Part shown: one piece after another, positions 7,085-12,684 of the stretch
Layout of the letters: each line of letters opens with the position of its first letter
Position numbering within the stretch: position 1 is the stretch's first letter
Origin: a virus
IMG/VR virus record: IMGVR_UViG_3300034375_010899
Coordinates: 1 to 64,000 of that record
Direction: 5' to 3' (one strand)
DNA length: 64,000 nucleotides
Position numbers and translations under genes: made by a program
The notes under the pieces: generated by a model
The model's database searches: none
What the model was told of the DNA's origin: nothing
The model's input: only the letters and a program-made list of their open reading frames with translations

Positions 7085-7280
7085 TGATGCCTTTCAGGTG
7101 TATAAGACACGATTTGGTTTATGGCATAGTGAAGCAAAGAATGGTGAGAAATTGATTAGTTCCTTAAGTGAGGAGCAATGTGTAAAAGCAACGCGCTTTT
7201 ATCTGAAAGGAAGGCAAGAAGGATGGGATGGAAGTAATAGCAATGTGATGAATGATGGCATTGTTGGTGGTAAACTGTAA
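6990..7280 (+). CDS. Hypothetical protein, 96 residues
   Basis: Begins MTTTEPNTSNNTKEM with a disordered N-terminus. The conserved-looking core VYKTRFGLWHSEAKNGEKLISSLSEEQCVKATRFYLKG follows. I recall the SLSEEQC..ATRFYLKG pattern in cyanophage hypothetical proteins. Function unknown. Confidence 0.65.
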   Translation, partial: TTTEPNTSNNTKEMAENDSKSSKQNQEIQWIDDAFQVYKTRFGLWHSEAKNGEKLISSLSEEQCVKATRFYLKGRQEGWDGSNSNVMNDGIVGGKL

Positions 7281-7303
7281 TTAAAAAAAAGGAGAACAAA
7301 GTT

Positions 7304-7435
7304 ATGGCAATTCGAACTTATGAAAGCACCAAAGGTGAGATTTGGGAATGGGAAGAGACACCAGAAAGTGTCAAAGCACTTGAGATCTATTGGCACAATG
7401 TAGAGTTAAATCGAAAACAAAATGAAGAGGTATAG
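7304..7435 (+). CDS. Very small hypothetical protein
   Basis: A 43-residue frame with AAGGAGAA ten bases before the ATG, a clear ribosome-binding site. The product is acidic and Trp-rich (GEIWEWEETPESVKALEIYW). It overlaps the next start by 14 bases. Confidence 0.6.
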   Translation: MAIRTYESTKGEIWEWEETPESVKALEIYWHNVELNRKQNEEV

Positions 7436-7577
7436 AGTTGGATTTCGATGGGTAGATGGTAGAGAAGAATATATAGAGTTTGAAAGTTCTCTTTCTTCGA
7501 CTGAACTTGCAGAAGAACTGAAGAGATCTGATCACACTGGTCAATTAGAAACTGTTTACGTTAAATCACTGTCATGA
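7422..7577 (+). CDS. Very small hypothetical protein
   Basis: A 51-residue frame (MKRYRVGFRWVDGREEYIEF). It starts inside the previous gene and its TGA overlaps the next ATG (ATGA). Support comes from this coupling on both sides. No family is recognised. Confidence 0.55.
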   Translation: MKRYRVGFRWVDGREEYIEFESSLSSTELAEELKRSDHTGQLETVYVKSLS

Positions 7578-7978
7578 AATTTCTAGCACTTGCATTTGCT
7601 GCTGCCACTCTTATGCCTACTGCTGCACTTGCCGAACACCGCCGCTCTGCATATACTCATCGAACTGAATACTGTCAAAGGTTTCAGGTGAGAGAGGAGT
7701 ATATTCCTGGAAGGTATGATGCTCACGGTAGGTATCAAAAAGGGTATGTACAAATCTTCCGCGACGAAGCACCTTGTTGGAAGAATCGCTATACTGATGA
7801 AAGAAGGAATGAACATCGTCAAGAAAGGTATGAACATTCTTCCTGTCGCACAACTCCTACAGTTCTAGGTGGATTGTTAGGTGGTGGTATTGCTGCTGGA
7901 GTCTCAAAACCAGATGCTTATGTTTGGTCAGTTCCCGTAGGTGCTGCTGTTGGTGGTGCACTGATTGGATGCACATAA
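7574..7978 (+). CDS. Secreted glycine-zipper protein
   Basis: A 134-residue protein. Residues 1-20 (MKFLALAFAAATLMPTAALA) form a textbook signal peptide with an ALA cleavage site. The middle is basic and Tyr/His-rich with three Cys. The C-terminal 38 residues (VLGGLLGGGIAAGV, then SVPVGAAVGGALIGCT) form a two-segment glycine zipper like those of small outer-membrane or periplasmic proteins. It would act in the host envelope. Its last 61 bases overlap the minus-strand endonuclease gene in antisense. The zipper and signal are visible; the role is not known. Confidence 0.8.
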   Translation: MKFLALAFAAATLMPTAALAEHRRSAYTHRTEYCQRFQVREEYIPGRYDAHGRYQKGYVQIFRDEAPCWKNRYTDERRNEHRQERYEHSSCRTTPTVLGGLLGGGIAAGVSKPDAYVWSVPVGAAVGGALIGCT

Positions 7979-8706
7979 AACCAATAACACCCACACCAAC
8001 TGTACTTATGTGGATGCTTCAATGATTTGTGACATCCACTCTGACAACCTTCTAATGTTTCACAAGCTTCCCTGATACTGTTAAATGTAAATCGTATCCT
8101 ATTGGTGCGCTTATCTAATCCATATATTTGTTTTGATATAGGACGATCATCTAATTTAATGATACGGTGACCTTTAACTTTCCATCCATTATTCATTGAA
8201 CGTGAAAGGTTAGAAGGAATCACACCTAATGCTTCTGCACATTCAACTAAACTCTCATACACATTCTCTTCAAGTGTATCGACGTTTATTGTCTTAATTG
8301 CTCTTTTATGATGTATTCCACAATGCTTATATGTTCTATTACCAAAAGGTGATTTCTTTTTCTTAGGTTTGACTTCAACTATAGGTTCTGATATAATAGG
8401 AGAAGGATCAATGATAGGAGAAGGTATATCCTTAGGTTTAATGTTATATCCTTTATTGTAAGCATCATACTGTTCTATCCAATAAGATAGTTTCTCATTC
8501 AATAAGGATTCATGACATTCTTCTAAGACCTTTAAAGTAAAACTACCAGCACCATATTTCCTTATTGCTTTATATAAGTGTTTAGAAGACATTCTGTTTG
8601 CTTTATCTAAATGTTCCTTCCATTCCTTATTCAATGGTTTGGTAGTTGATCCAATGTAGTGCTTATCTGTGTCTCTAGAGTAGATAGAGTATATTAATCC
8701 TTGCAT
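7918..8706 (-). CDS. GIY-YIG homing-type endonuclease
   Basis: A 262-residue protein. The GIY-YIG nuclease domain occupies residues 3-90: LIYSIY, then HYIGS at 16-20, with Glu at 71 in NEKLSYWIEQ matching the metal-binding Glu of I-TevI. The position of the catalytic Arg (R27 of I-TevI) reads K-E-W-K, so Glu28 replaces Arg. A linker follows. Then two NUMOD1-like DNA-binding segments appear at about 137-195 (AIKTINVDTLEENVYESLVE onward) and 196-245 (YGLDKRTNRIRFTFNSIREA onward). It is the only convincing minus-strand gene. Its C-terminus overlaps the convergent glycine-zipper gene. It is likely a mobile free-standing endonuclease, possibly inactive. Confidence 0.85.
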   Translation of the reverse strand: MQGLIYSIYSRDTDKHYIGSTTKPLNKEWKEHLDKANRMSSKHLYKAIRKYGAGSFTLKVLEECHESLLNEKLSYWIEQYDAYNKGYNIKPKDIPSPIIDPSPIISEPIVEVKPKKKKSPFGNRTYKHCGIHHKRAIKTINVDTLEENVYESLVECAEALGVIPSNLSRSMNNGWKVKGHRIIKLDDRPISKQIYGLDKRTNRIRFTFNSIREACETLEGCQSGCHKSLKHPHKYSWCGCYWFYVHPISAPPTAAPTGTDQT

Positions 8707-8804
8707 AGACTGATAGGGTAATTCTACTATACTGATACTCTATTTAATATACTGATAGGATACTAATACTTGGGTGTATTCTGGTATACTTATTCTCCGG
8801 ATCG

Positions 8805-8812
8805 TATAAATA
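8805..8812 (+). promoter_or_regulatory. Orphan T4-type late promoter
   Basis: An exact TATAAATA late-promoter octamer on the plus strand with no gene until 9572. It would transcribe the repeat arrays. T4-type late promoters need the phage sigma gp55. A chance match in AT-rich DNA is possible. Confidence 0.45.
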
Positions 8813-8852
8813 ACTTCTTGTCTTTTATATGGTTCTTAATATCTTTTTAATA

Positions 8853-9109
8853 CCTTATTAATCCTTCTTAATCCCTTCTAATACCCTTAGGAAACCTTCA
8901 GATAATCCCTTCTAATACCCTTAGAAATCCTTCAGAAACCTTCAGATAATCCCTTTAGAAACCTTCAGATAATCCCTTTAGAAACCTTCAGAAACCTTCA
9001 GATAATCCCTTTAGAAACCTTCAGATAATCCCTTCTAATACCCTTAGAAATCCTTCAGAAACCTTCAGATAATCCCTTCTAATACCCTTAGAAATCCTTC
9101 AGAAACCTT
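8853..9109 (+). repeat. CCTT array phased at 10-13 bp
   Basis: Twenty-four CCTT tetramers occur at spacings of 10, 11 or 13 bases. They are built from 23-, 33- and 44-bp units that begin ATCCCTT and end CTTCAGATA. Every reading frame is interrupted, so it is non-coding. The spacing is close to the DNA helical repeat, which suggests a bent or protein-wrapped site. Confidence 0.85.
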
Positions 9110-9210
9110 CAGATTCTTGTGATTTTAGACCGCATTCTAACACGAGGGCACGAAAAAGTCAAGGGGGCGCGAAATAAAAATTCACAGGGGACTTCGTTAT
9201 ACTCTAAGGC

Positions 9211-9431
9211 ACTACGAGATCATGTACGAGATGTGCACTACGAGATCATGTGCGAGATATACACATAATAACAATATACAATATACACATATAAGATCAC
9301 ATACGAGATATAACATGATACGAGATCCTGTGTGCCTTATACAATAACAAATATACAATATAAGCACCTTATACAATGCTTACGAGACTGTGTGTGTGCT
9401 TGTGCGAGATATGTGCATATGAACACGAGAT
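9211..9431 (+). repeat. CGAGAY direct-repeat array
   Basis: Nine CGAGAY hexamers at 9215, 9227, 9241, 9253, 9304, 9321, 9383, 9405 and 9426. The first four form a 26-bp tandem duplication beginning ACTACGAGATCATGT (9211 and 9237). They lie in very AT-rich DNA, an iteron-like arrangement. Confidence 0.75.
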
Positions 9432-9571
9432 ATGCACACAATTACACATAACATAATATATACAAATAAGAGACCCACACAGATATGTGCCAGTTCTAGA
9501 AGTGGTTTCTAGACATTGACTTCCTGATGCCCATCCAGTATACTTAACAAAGTTAAGGAGCACTAGACCCA

Positions 9572-9745
9572 ATGCCCAGCATCCACTCAACAAGTTCTAA
9601 GGTAAAGTATCGCATTACTCTAGAACTTGATGTTTTCCAAGATATGAACCCACATCAGATTCAATGGGGAAAGGTTCTAGATCTTGAACCTGCTGAAAAG
9701 GTTAAGGCATATGTGGAGGATTTGTCAACCCCTGATAGATGGTAA
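9572..9745 (+). CDS. Small hypothetical protein
   Basis: A 57-residue protein beginning MPSIHSTSSKVKYRITLELD, with AAGGAG upstream. It ends in AYVEDLSTPDRW. I recall similar proteins in cyanomyoviruses. The alternating hydrophobic pattern KYRITLELDVF suggests a beta strand. Function unknown. Confidence 0.7.
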   Translation: MPSIHSTSSKVKYRITLELDVFQDMNPHQIQWGKVLDLEPAEKVKAYVEDLSTPDRW

Positions 9746-9760
9746 GTTTCATTAAGTGAC

Positions 9761-9789
9761 TTGCAAAATGGATCAAAATCCATTATAAT
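9761..9789 (+). promoter_or_regulatory. Sigma70 promoter with palindromic spacer
   Basis: TTGCAA at 9761-9766 and TATAAT at 9784-9789, spacer 17. The spacer is a perfect 7-bp inverted repeat, AATGGAT-CAAA-ATCCATT (9767-9784), which looks like an operator. It serves the gene at 9825. Confidence 0.75.
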
Positions 9790-9824
9790 TTCATTATTCC
9801 TTAAGATTTGAGGAGATTTCTAAA

Positions 9825-10001
9825 ATGAATCAAGAACGCCATTATCACACAGAATCTGAGCGTAGGCAACTCGATGGTGTGATTGTAGATAGTGACCTTA
9901 ATGGTTGGAGGATTTCTAAACGAAACCGTATCACCTCTCGAACTAATAATCTTCCTGATAATTCTCTGGTAGATACACACGATTACCCAGATGTTGCCTG
10001 A
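9825..10001 (+). CDS. Small hypothetical protein
   Basis: A 58-residue polar protein (MNQERHYHTESERRQLDGVI and on) with GAGGAG upstream and a good promoter 36 bases before the ATG. It is rich in Arg, Asp and Asn with few hydrophobics, so it is probably largely disordered. No family is recognised. From here on the genes use CGN Arg codons. Confidence 0.7.
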   Translation: MNQERHYHTESERRQLDGVIVDSDLNGWRISKRNRITSRTNNLPDNSLVDTHDYPDVA

Positions 10002-10013
10002 ATTCGTGACACC

Positions 10014-10044
10014 TTGTGCCAATATCTAAAGTGCACACTATAAT
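10014..10044 (+). promoter_or_regulatory. Promoter upstream of a hairpin
   Basis: TTGTGC at 10014-10019 and TATAAT at 10039-10044 with a 19-base spacer. RNA would start near 10051, at the foot of a long hairpin. Confidence 0.5.
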
Positions 10045-10048
10045 CCCC

Positions 10049-10103
10049 AAAGATGCCTTCGGCGTGGTAGTGTATACACATCCTCGAAAAAGGCATCTTT
10101 TTT
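10049..10103 (+). ncRNA. Candidate short hairpin RNA or attenuator
   Basis: AAAGATGCC at 10049-10057 pairs perfectly with GGCATCTTT at 10092-10100, followed by TTT. The 34-base apical part contains the self-complementary GTGTATACAC (10070-10079). With a promoter directly upstream, this could be a roughly 50-base self-terminating RNA. It could also be a simple terminator or attenuator before the gene at 10165. Confidence 0.45.
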
Positions 10104-10164
10104 GTTCTATTCTGCTCTGAAATCTTTGCCCCAGTTCGTTATACAAACTCAGGCAGATTGGTGT

Positions 10165-10260
10165 ATGGTTTATGACTTTATGGAATCTCAATGTGGCGAA
10201 CTTCGTGATGAGCATTGGGAGGAAGTTGCCCGAGTGTATAGAGAACTCTCTCGGGACTAA
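10165..10260 (+). CDS. Tiny hypothetical protein
   Basis: A 31-residue frame (MVYDFMESQCGELRDEHWEE to RELSRD) with no clear ribosome-binding site. I recall short cyanophage proteins ending in a similar VY.ELSRD pattern. It lies between two regulatory hairpins. Acidic and helical. Confidence 0.45.
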   Translation: MVYDFMESQCGELRDEHWEEVARVYRELSRD

Positions 10261-10268
10261 ATTATACC

Positions 10269-10294
10269 TTGTGCCAAAAGTATTAGTGGCACAA
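10269..10294 (+). promoter_or_regulatory. TTGTGCC/GGCACAA inverted repeat
   Basis: TTGTGCC (10269-10275) and GGCACAA (10288-10294) form a perfect 7-bp inverted repeat with a 12-base gap. The same palindrome recurs at 10732-10757. Its position upstream of a start suggests an operator or a promoter-linked hairpin. Confidence 0.5.
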
Positions 10295-10351
10295 TAAAAG
10301 AGCACAGCGCCCAAAATCGTGTATTGTAGTTAAATGTTCAGGAATTCACCA

Positions 10352-10540
10352 ATGCCTACTGCCTCCGAAGTTCATCAGTTCGATCTTGAAATTGCACCTG
10401 CACTTCGTGAATTTATGTGCAACTATCACACCGATCTGAATGATTGCGTCGATTGGGTTTGTGACGTGTTTAACATTGATGCCACCGATTTTATCATCGA
10501 TCGTGTTGCTGATGAGTTTGAAGAATTCTTCGGTTCGTGA
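10352..10540 (+). CDS. Small acidic hypothetical protein
   Basis: A 62-residue acidic protein (MPTASEVHQFDLEIAPALRE to EEFFGS). The ATG at 10352 has AGGAA eight bases upstream and is preferred to 10334. It is preceded by AATCGTGTATTGTA (10317-10330), a motif also found at 12467. A strong terminator follows. No family is recognised. Confidence 0.65.
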   Translation: MPTASEVHQFDLEIAPALREFMCNYHTDLNDCVDWVCDVFNIDATDFIIDRVADEFEEFFGS

Positions 10541-10545
10541 CACCT

Positions 10546-10574
10546 AAGGGGGATTAATCCTTCCCCCTTTTTTT
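10546..10574 (+). terminator. Intrinsic terminator
   Basis: AAGGGGGA at 10546-10553 pairs with TCCCCCTT at 10562-10569, followed by a T-run. It lies just after the stop at 10540. Confidence 0.85.
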
Positions 10575-10594
10575 GTACCTTTCGTTTAAAACCA

Positions 10595-10723
10595 ATGGGT
10601 AAATTTCTTTTCGGAATCGTAACTGGAATTGTGATTGCAACCGTTGGGTTCAATGGTATTGCAGCAATTGGCAATCGTGCCGTGCAAGGTATACAGGACT
10701 TTGCAGAAAACGCATCTAATTAA
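10595..10723 (+). CDS. Small membrane protein
   Basis: A 42-residue protein. Residues 4-26 (FLFGIVTGIVIATVGFNGIA) form a single membrane span, followed by a short polar tail ending DFAENASN. I recall similar MGKF...GI.TGIVIATVGF peptides in cyanophages; function unknown. It lies between a terminator and an inverted-repeat operator. Confidence 0.65.
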   Translation: MGKFLFGIVTGIVIATVGFNGIAAIGNRAVQGIQDFAENASN

Positions 10724-10731
10724 TATTTTTC

Positions 10732-10757
10732 TTGTGCCAGTCCACAAGGTGGCACAA
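10732..10757 (+). promoter_or_regulatory. TTGTGCCA/TGGCACAA inverted repeat
   Basis: A perfect 8-bp inverted repeat with a 10-base gap (10732-10739 and 10750-10757). It is the longest of the GTGCC/GGCAC palindromes in this part of the window and lies 100 bases upstream of the next gene. Confidence 0.5.
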
Positions 10758-10857
10758 ACCCCCCTTGTGGATCCCCCCAAAATGTTCTAGGTTGGATTCG
10801 TGGTTGAGAAACGCATTCTCCCACAATCAAATTCGTTCCTTTCTCTACACTCGAACA

Positions 10858-11223
10858 ATGAACATTTCTTCTATCGCTCCTGCCATTGAGGCAATCGAAA
10901 CTGTTGCTACTTACGGAACCAAAGTTTACATGTTTGCATCTGAAATCTTCACCATTTCTGCACTCCTGTGGTGCCTGAATGCCCTTGCTACGGGTATTGA
11001 AAAGGTATACAATGCTGGTTACATTGTGGGCACATTCTACCGCCACCATCTACATGCTACGGTGAAAGAATGGACCATTAAGTTCATTGCTGCCGTGATC
11101 TTCGTGAGCATTCTGTTCTGGGAAGGTTGCGTGGTTCTTTATACCCGCCGCAATCAAATCCTGGCAACTCTGAATGATTATCGTAACAAGATTGGTGGTG
11201 CATTTGTGTATGCCTATGCGTGA
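10858..11223 (+). CDS. Putative two-pass membrane protein
   Basis: A 121-residue protein with hydrophobic segments at about 25-46 (MFASEIFTISALLWCLNALA) and 74-95 (IKFIAAVIFVSILFWEGCVV), and a basic loop and tail. ATG 10858 is chosen because the upstream extension to 10732 covers the palindromic operator and is of poor composition. Function unknown; an envelope-directed early protein is an inference. A terminator hairpin follows. Confidence 0.7.
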   Translation: MNISSIAPAIEAIETVATYGTKVYMFASEIFTISALLWCLNALATGIEKVYNAGYIVGTFYRHHLHATVKEWTIKFIAAVIFVSILFWEGCVVLYTRRNQILATLNDYRNKIGGAFVYAYA

Positions 11224-11238
11224 GTTCTAGACAACAAC

Positions 11239-11266
11239 GGGAGGTGAAATATCCTCCCATTCTTTA
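11239..11266 (+). terminator. Hairpin followed by TCTTTAT
   Basis: GGGAGG at 11239-11244 pairs with CCTCCC at 11253-11258, followed by a short T-rich tract. This tract is also the beginning of the recurring CTTTATAC element. Confidence 0.6.
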
Positions 11267-11279
11267 TACCCAGGTCGGC
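11261..11279 (+). repeat. CTTTATAC element, copy A
   Basis: CTTTATACCCAGGTCGGC, immediately after a terminator hairpin, followed by a GTGCCAGTTGGCAGA segment. Related copies lie at 12595, 13022 and 14322. Confidence 0.65.
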
Positions 11280-11339
11280 TGCCCGTGTGCCAGTTGGCAG
11301 ACTGTCCACTCCTGCCCCGAAACCGCCCTACCCCGTGCC

Positions 11340-11345
11340 TATAAT
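11340..11345 (+). promoter_or_regulatory. Promoter -10 box
   Basis: TATAAT at 11340-11345 in a GC-rich context (CCCCGTGCC directly before). No good -35 is visible. RNA would start near 11352. It covers an in-frame ATG at 11344, which argues for the downstream start at 11368. Confidence 0.5.
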
Positions 11346-11367
11346 GACTGAAGTTCAAACGAAACCA

Positions 11368-11529
11368 ATGACCGAATGGTTCAGTGATGCCTACTGGCAC
11401 TGGCGTAATGTATTTTACTTCAGGTTCAGTGAATACAATGACAACATTGATCGTTGTGCATTCTTTGAAGAATTGAACTATGGTTGGCATCAAATGTATG
11501 CTGATGATGAATTTTGGGGACGCCAATGA
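11368..11529 (+). CDS. Small hypothetical protein
   Basis: A 53-residue, aromatic-rich protein (MTEWFSDAYWHWRNVFYFRF and on). The start is chosen from the promoter position: the earlier ATG at 11344 would lie inside the -10 box. No family is recognised. It is followed ten bases later by the 83-nt pseudoknot-like element. Confidence 0.6.
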   Translation: MTEWFSDAYWHWRNVFYFRFSEYNDNIDRCAFFEELNYGWHQMYADDEFWGRQ

Positions 11530-11538
11530 CTGACCTTA

Positions 11539-11621
11539 GTGCCAATCGGGGGAGTGCCCACCATTCCCCCCAAAGGGCACCTCGACCGACTATTGTTACA
11601 AAGTAACGGACAAACGGAACC
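11539..11621 (+). repeat. 83-nt intergenic element, copy 1
   Basis: Begins GTGCCAATCGGGGGAGTGCC and ends at the start of the next gene. The first 43 bases are identical to copy 2 at 13051; overall about 77 of 83 match. GGGGGA pairs with TCCCCC, and the loop GTGCCC can pair with GGGCAC downstream, an H-type pseudoknot. A GTTAC-aaa-GTAAC hairpin and a TATTGT box follow. Confidence 0.75.
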
Positions 11622-11622
11622 G

Positions 11623-11862
11623 ATGACTGCAACTTCCACTAGATTTAATGGTTGGGCAAACTACGAAACATGGAATGTTTCATTATGGATCCAGAACGAT
11701 TATGAAACCTATCGTAAGTGTCTGGGTGAAACTTCCTATGATTCGTGCATTCCCCGCCTTGAACTTTTGTGGGGTCAGATGACTCCTGATGGTGTACGTT
11801 GGATGGATGGACTCATCAATACTCAAGAACTTGATGAGATGCTGACTGAAATGAAGGGGTAA
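11623..11862 (+). CDS. DUF7249-like small protein
   Basis: A 79-residue protein whose N-terminus RFNGWANYETWNVSLWIQND matches, from memory, the G-W-x-N-Y-E-T-W-x-V-x-L-W-I signature of a family (DUF7249-like) common in phages and plasmids. The role of that family is unknown to me. The start follows directly after the 83-nt element. Its stop codon lies inside a hairpin (GAAGGGG-taaat-CCCCTTC, 11853-11871) that may protect or terminate the mRNA. Confidence 0.75.
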   Translation: MTATSTRFNGWANYETWNVSLWIQNDYETYRKCLGETSYDSCIPRLELLWGQMTPDGVRWMDGLINTQELDEMLTEMKG

Positions 11863-11905
11863 ATCCCCTTCGTTAATTAACTCAAACCCCTTTTCCTATT
11901 CTACA

Positions 11906-12223
11906 ATGTTTGATGAACTTTGGCAAGAGATTCAAGACATGCCTGGTGAAATCTTTGACATTCCCGAACGAAAATTGAGTATGCAATTTCAAATCACCAA
12001 CATTGAGTTCGATTGTAGTCTTGATGAAGACATCTTTAATGAAGGTGCAAACCCTGAAGATTACTGGTCTGAGAGTGATAGAATCTGCACCGAAGAAAAA
12101 CTTGCTCAAGAATACATTGGGCAAATCTTGGAGGTAGACAATGAAGAAGATTTAGTTGATGGGATTAGTGATGCTACAGGTTGGTGCATCAAATCTATTG
12201 ACTACCGTACCATTCTCAAATGA
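11906..12223 (+). CDS. Acidic hypothetical protein, 105 residues
   Basis: Begins MFDELWQEIQDMPGEIFDIP. Strongly acidic (many D/E) with a mixed alpha/beta pattern, ending GWCIKSIDYRTILK. A DNA-mimic role is conceivable from charge alone. It overlaps the next gene by ATGA, so the pair is coupled. No family is recognised. Confidence 0.65.
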   Translation: MFDELWQEIQDMPGEIFDIPERKLSMQFQITNIEFDCSLDEDIFNEGANPEDYWSESDRICTEEKLAQEYIGQILEVDNEEDLVDGISDATGWCIKSIDYRTILK

Positions 12224-12411
12224 CAATGAACCGCAAAGACCTCCAAGATCAAATGGTCCAGCAAATAATTGATGACATGGACCTTAAGACAATGACCTGC
12301 CTTTGTTATGACTACCTGATGGAAGGTTATGATAAGTATTCGGATGATGAATTGACTGAAGAAGTTAATGAATACTACCCACACATTTTGGAGGAAAGTA
12401 ACACTAACTGA
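12220..12411 (+). CDS. Small acidic helical protein
   Basis: A 63-residue protein (MTMNRKDLQDQMVQQIIDDM and on) with two predicted helices and a CLCYDYLMEGYD middle. I recall similar R.DLQDQ...I.D.MD.KT proteins in cyanophages; function unknown. It is coupled to the upstream acidic gene through an ATGA overlap. Confidence 0.65.
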   Translation: MTMNRKDLQDQMVQQIIDDMDLKTMTCLCYDYLMEGYDKYSDDELTEEVNEYYPHILEESNTN

Positions 12412-12466
12412 GTCGGATGCCCGAACAGTTGGCAAGGTGTCCACTATTTCAACACAGGGCACCTAA

Positions 12467-12480
12467 ATCGTGTATTGTAT
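12467..12480 (+). promoter_or_regulatory. Candidate promoter AATCGTGTATTGTA
   Basis: The same 14-base motif occurs at 10317-10330 before a gene. TATTGT resembles a -10 box. Here it would start the structured RNA at about 12485. Confidence 0.4.
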
Positions 12481-12484
12481 AGAA

Positions 12485-12600
12485 GTTGAGAGGGGCACAG
12501 GACACCCGATCACCACTCCTAGTGAGTCAGTTGGCAACTCTACTGCTGGTGATAAACTCTCAACACTCTACATCAGGGGAGGATTAACTCCCCTTTCTTT
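12485..12600 (+). ncRNA. Candidate structured small RNA
   Basis: Three nested helices: GTTGAGAG (12485-12492) with CTCTCAAC (12557-12564); ATCACCA (12509-12515) with TGGTGAT (12547-12553); AGTGAGT (12521-12527) with ACTC-t-ACT (12537-12544). An intrinsic terminator follows at 12575-12600 and a candidate promoter precedes. There is no ATG between them. The nested perfect pairing in a gene-free gap, ended by a terminator, suggests a phage small RNA of about 115 bases. Confidence 0.55.
12575..12600 (+). terminator. Intrinsic terminator
   Basis: AGGGGAG (12575-12581) pairs with CTCCCCT (12588-12594) around a six-base loop, followed by TTCTTT. It ends the candidate structured RNA. Confidence 0.75.
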
Positions 12601-12616
12601 ATACTCAGGTCAGCCG
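12595..12616 (+). repeat. CTTTATAC element, copy B
   Basis: CTTTATACTCAGGTCAGCCG, overlapping the T-run of the terminator and followed by CCAGTTGGCAGAGTGGCAC. It is the second copy of the element first seen at 11261. Confidence 0.65.
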
Positions 12617-12684
12617 CCGCAACCAGTTGGCAGAGTGGCACAAGAGCGGTTGAAATTGGCGGCGATCTGTGCAATTATAGGATC

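Larger units (their letters stand above)
8707..9571. other. Gene-free repeat-rich region
   Basis: No convincing coding frame was found in these 865 bases. From left to right it holds three ACTGATA direct repeats (about 8710-8765), an orphan late promoter TATAAATA (8805), the CCTT phased array (8853-9109), a short GC-richer spacer, the CGAGAY array (9211-9431), and a 7-bp hairpin TCTAGAA-gtggt-TTCTAGA at 9494-9512. It separates the minus-strand nuclease from plus-strand genes, so it also contains promoters in both directions. A replication origin or regulatory locus is plausible. Confidence 0.6.

Noticed and set aside
8853-9109. CRISPR array
   Set aside because: The units are nested variants of one short repeat with no unique spacers of constant length.
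9369-10314. Minus-strand frames in the 9.4-10.3 kb region (9369-9593, 9801-10022, 9943-10314)
   Set aside because: They run through repeat arrays, promoters and hairpins and oppose small plus-strand genes with good ribosome-binding sites.
11539-11621. Known glutamine riboswitch or downstream-peptide RNA
   Set aside because: Those also form pseudoknots in cyanophages, but the conserved sequences that I remember for them are not present here.
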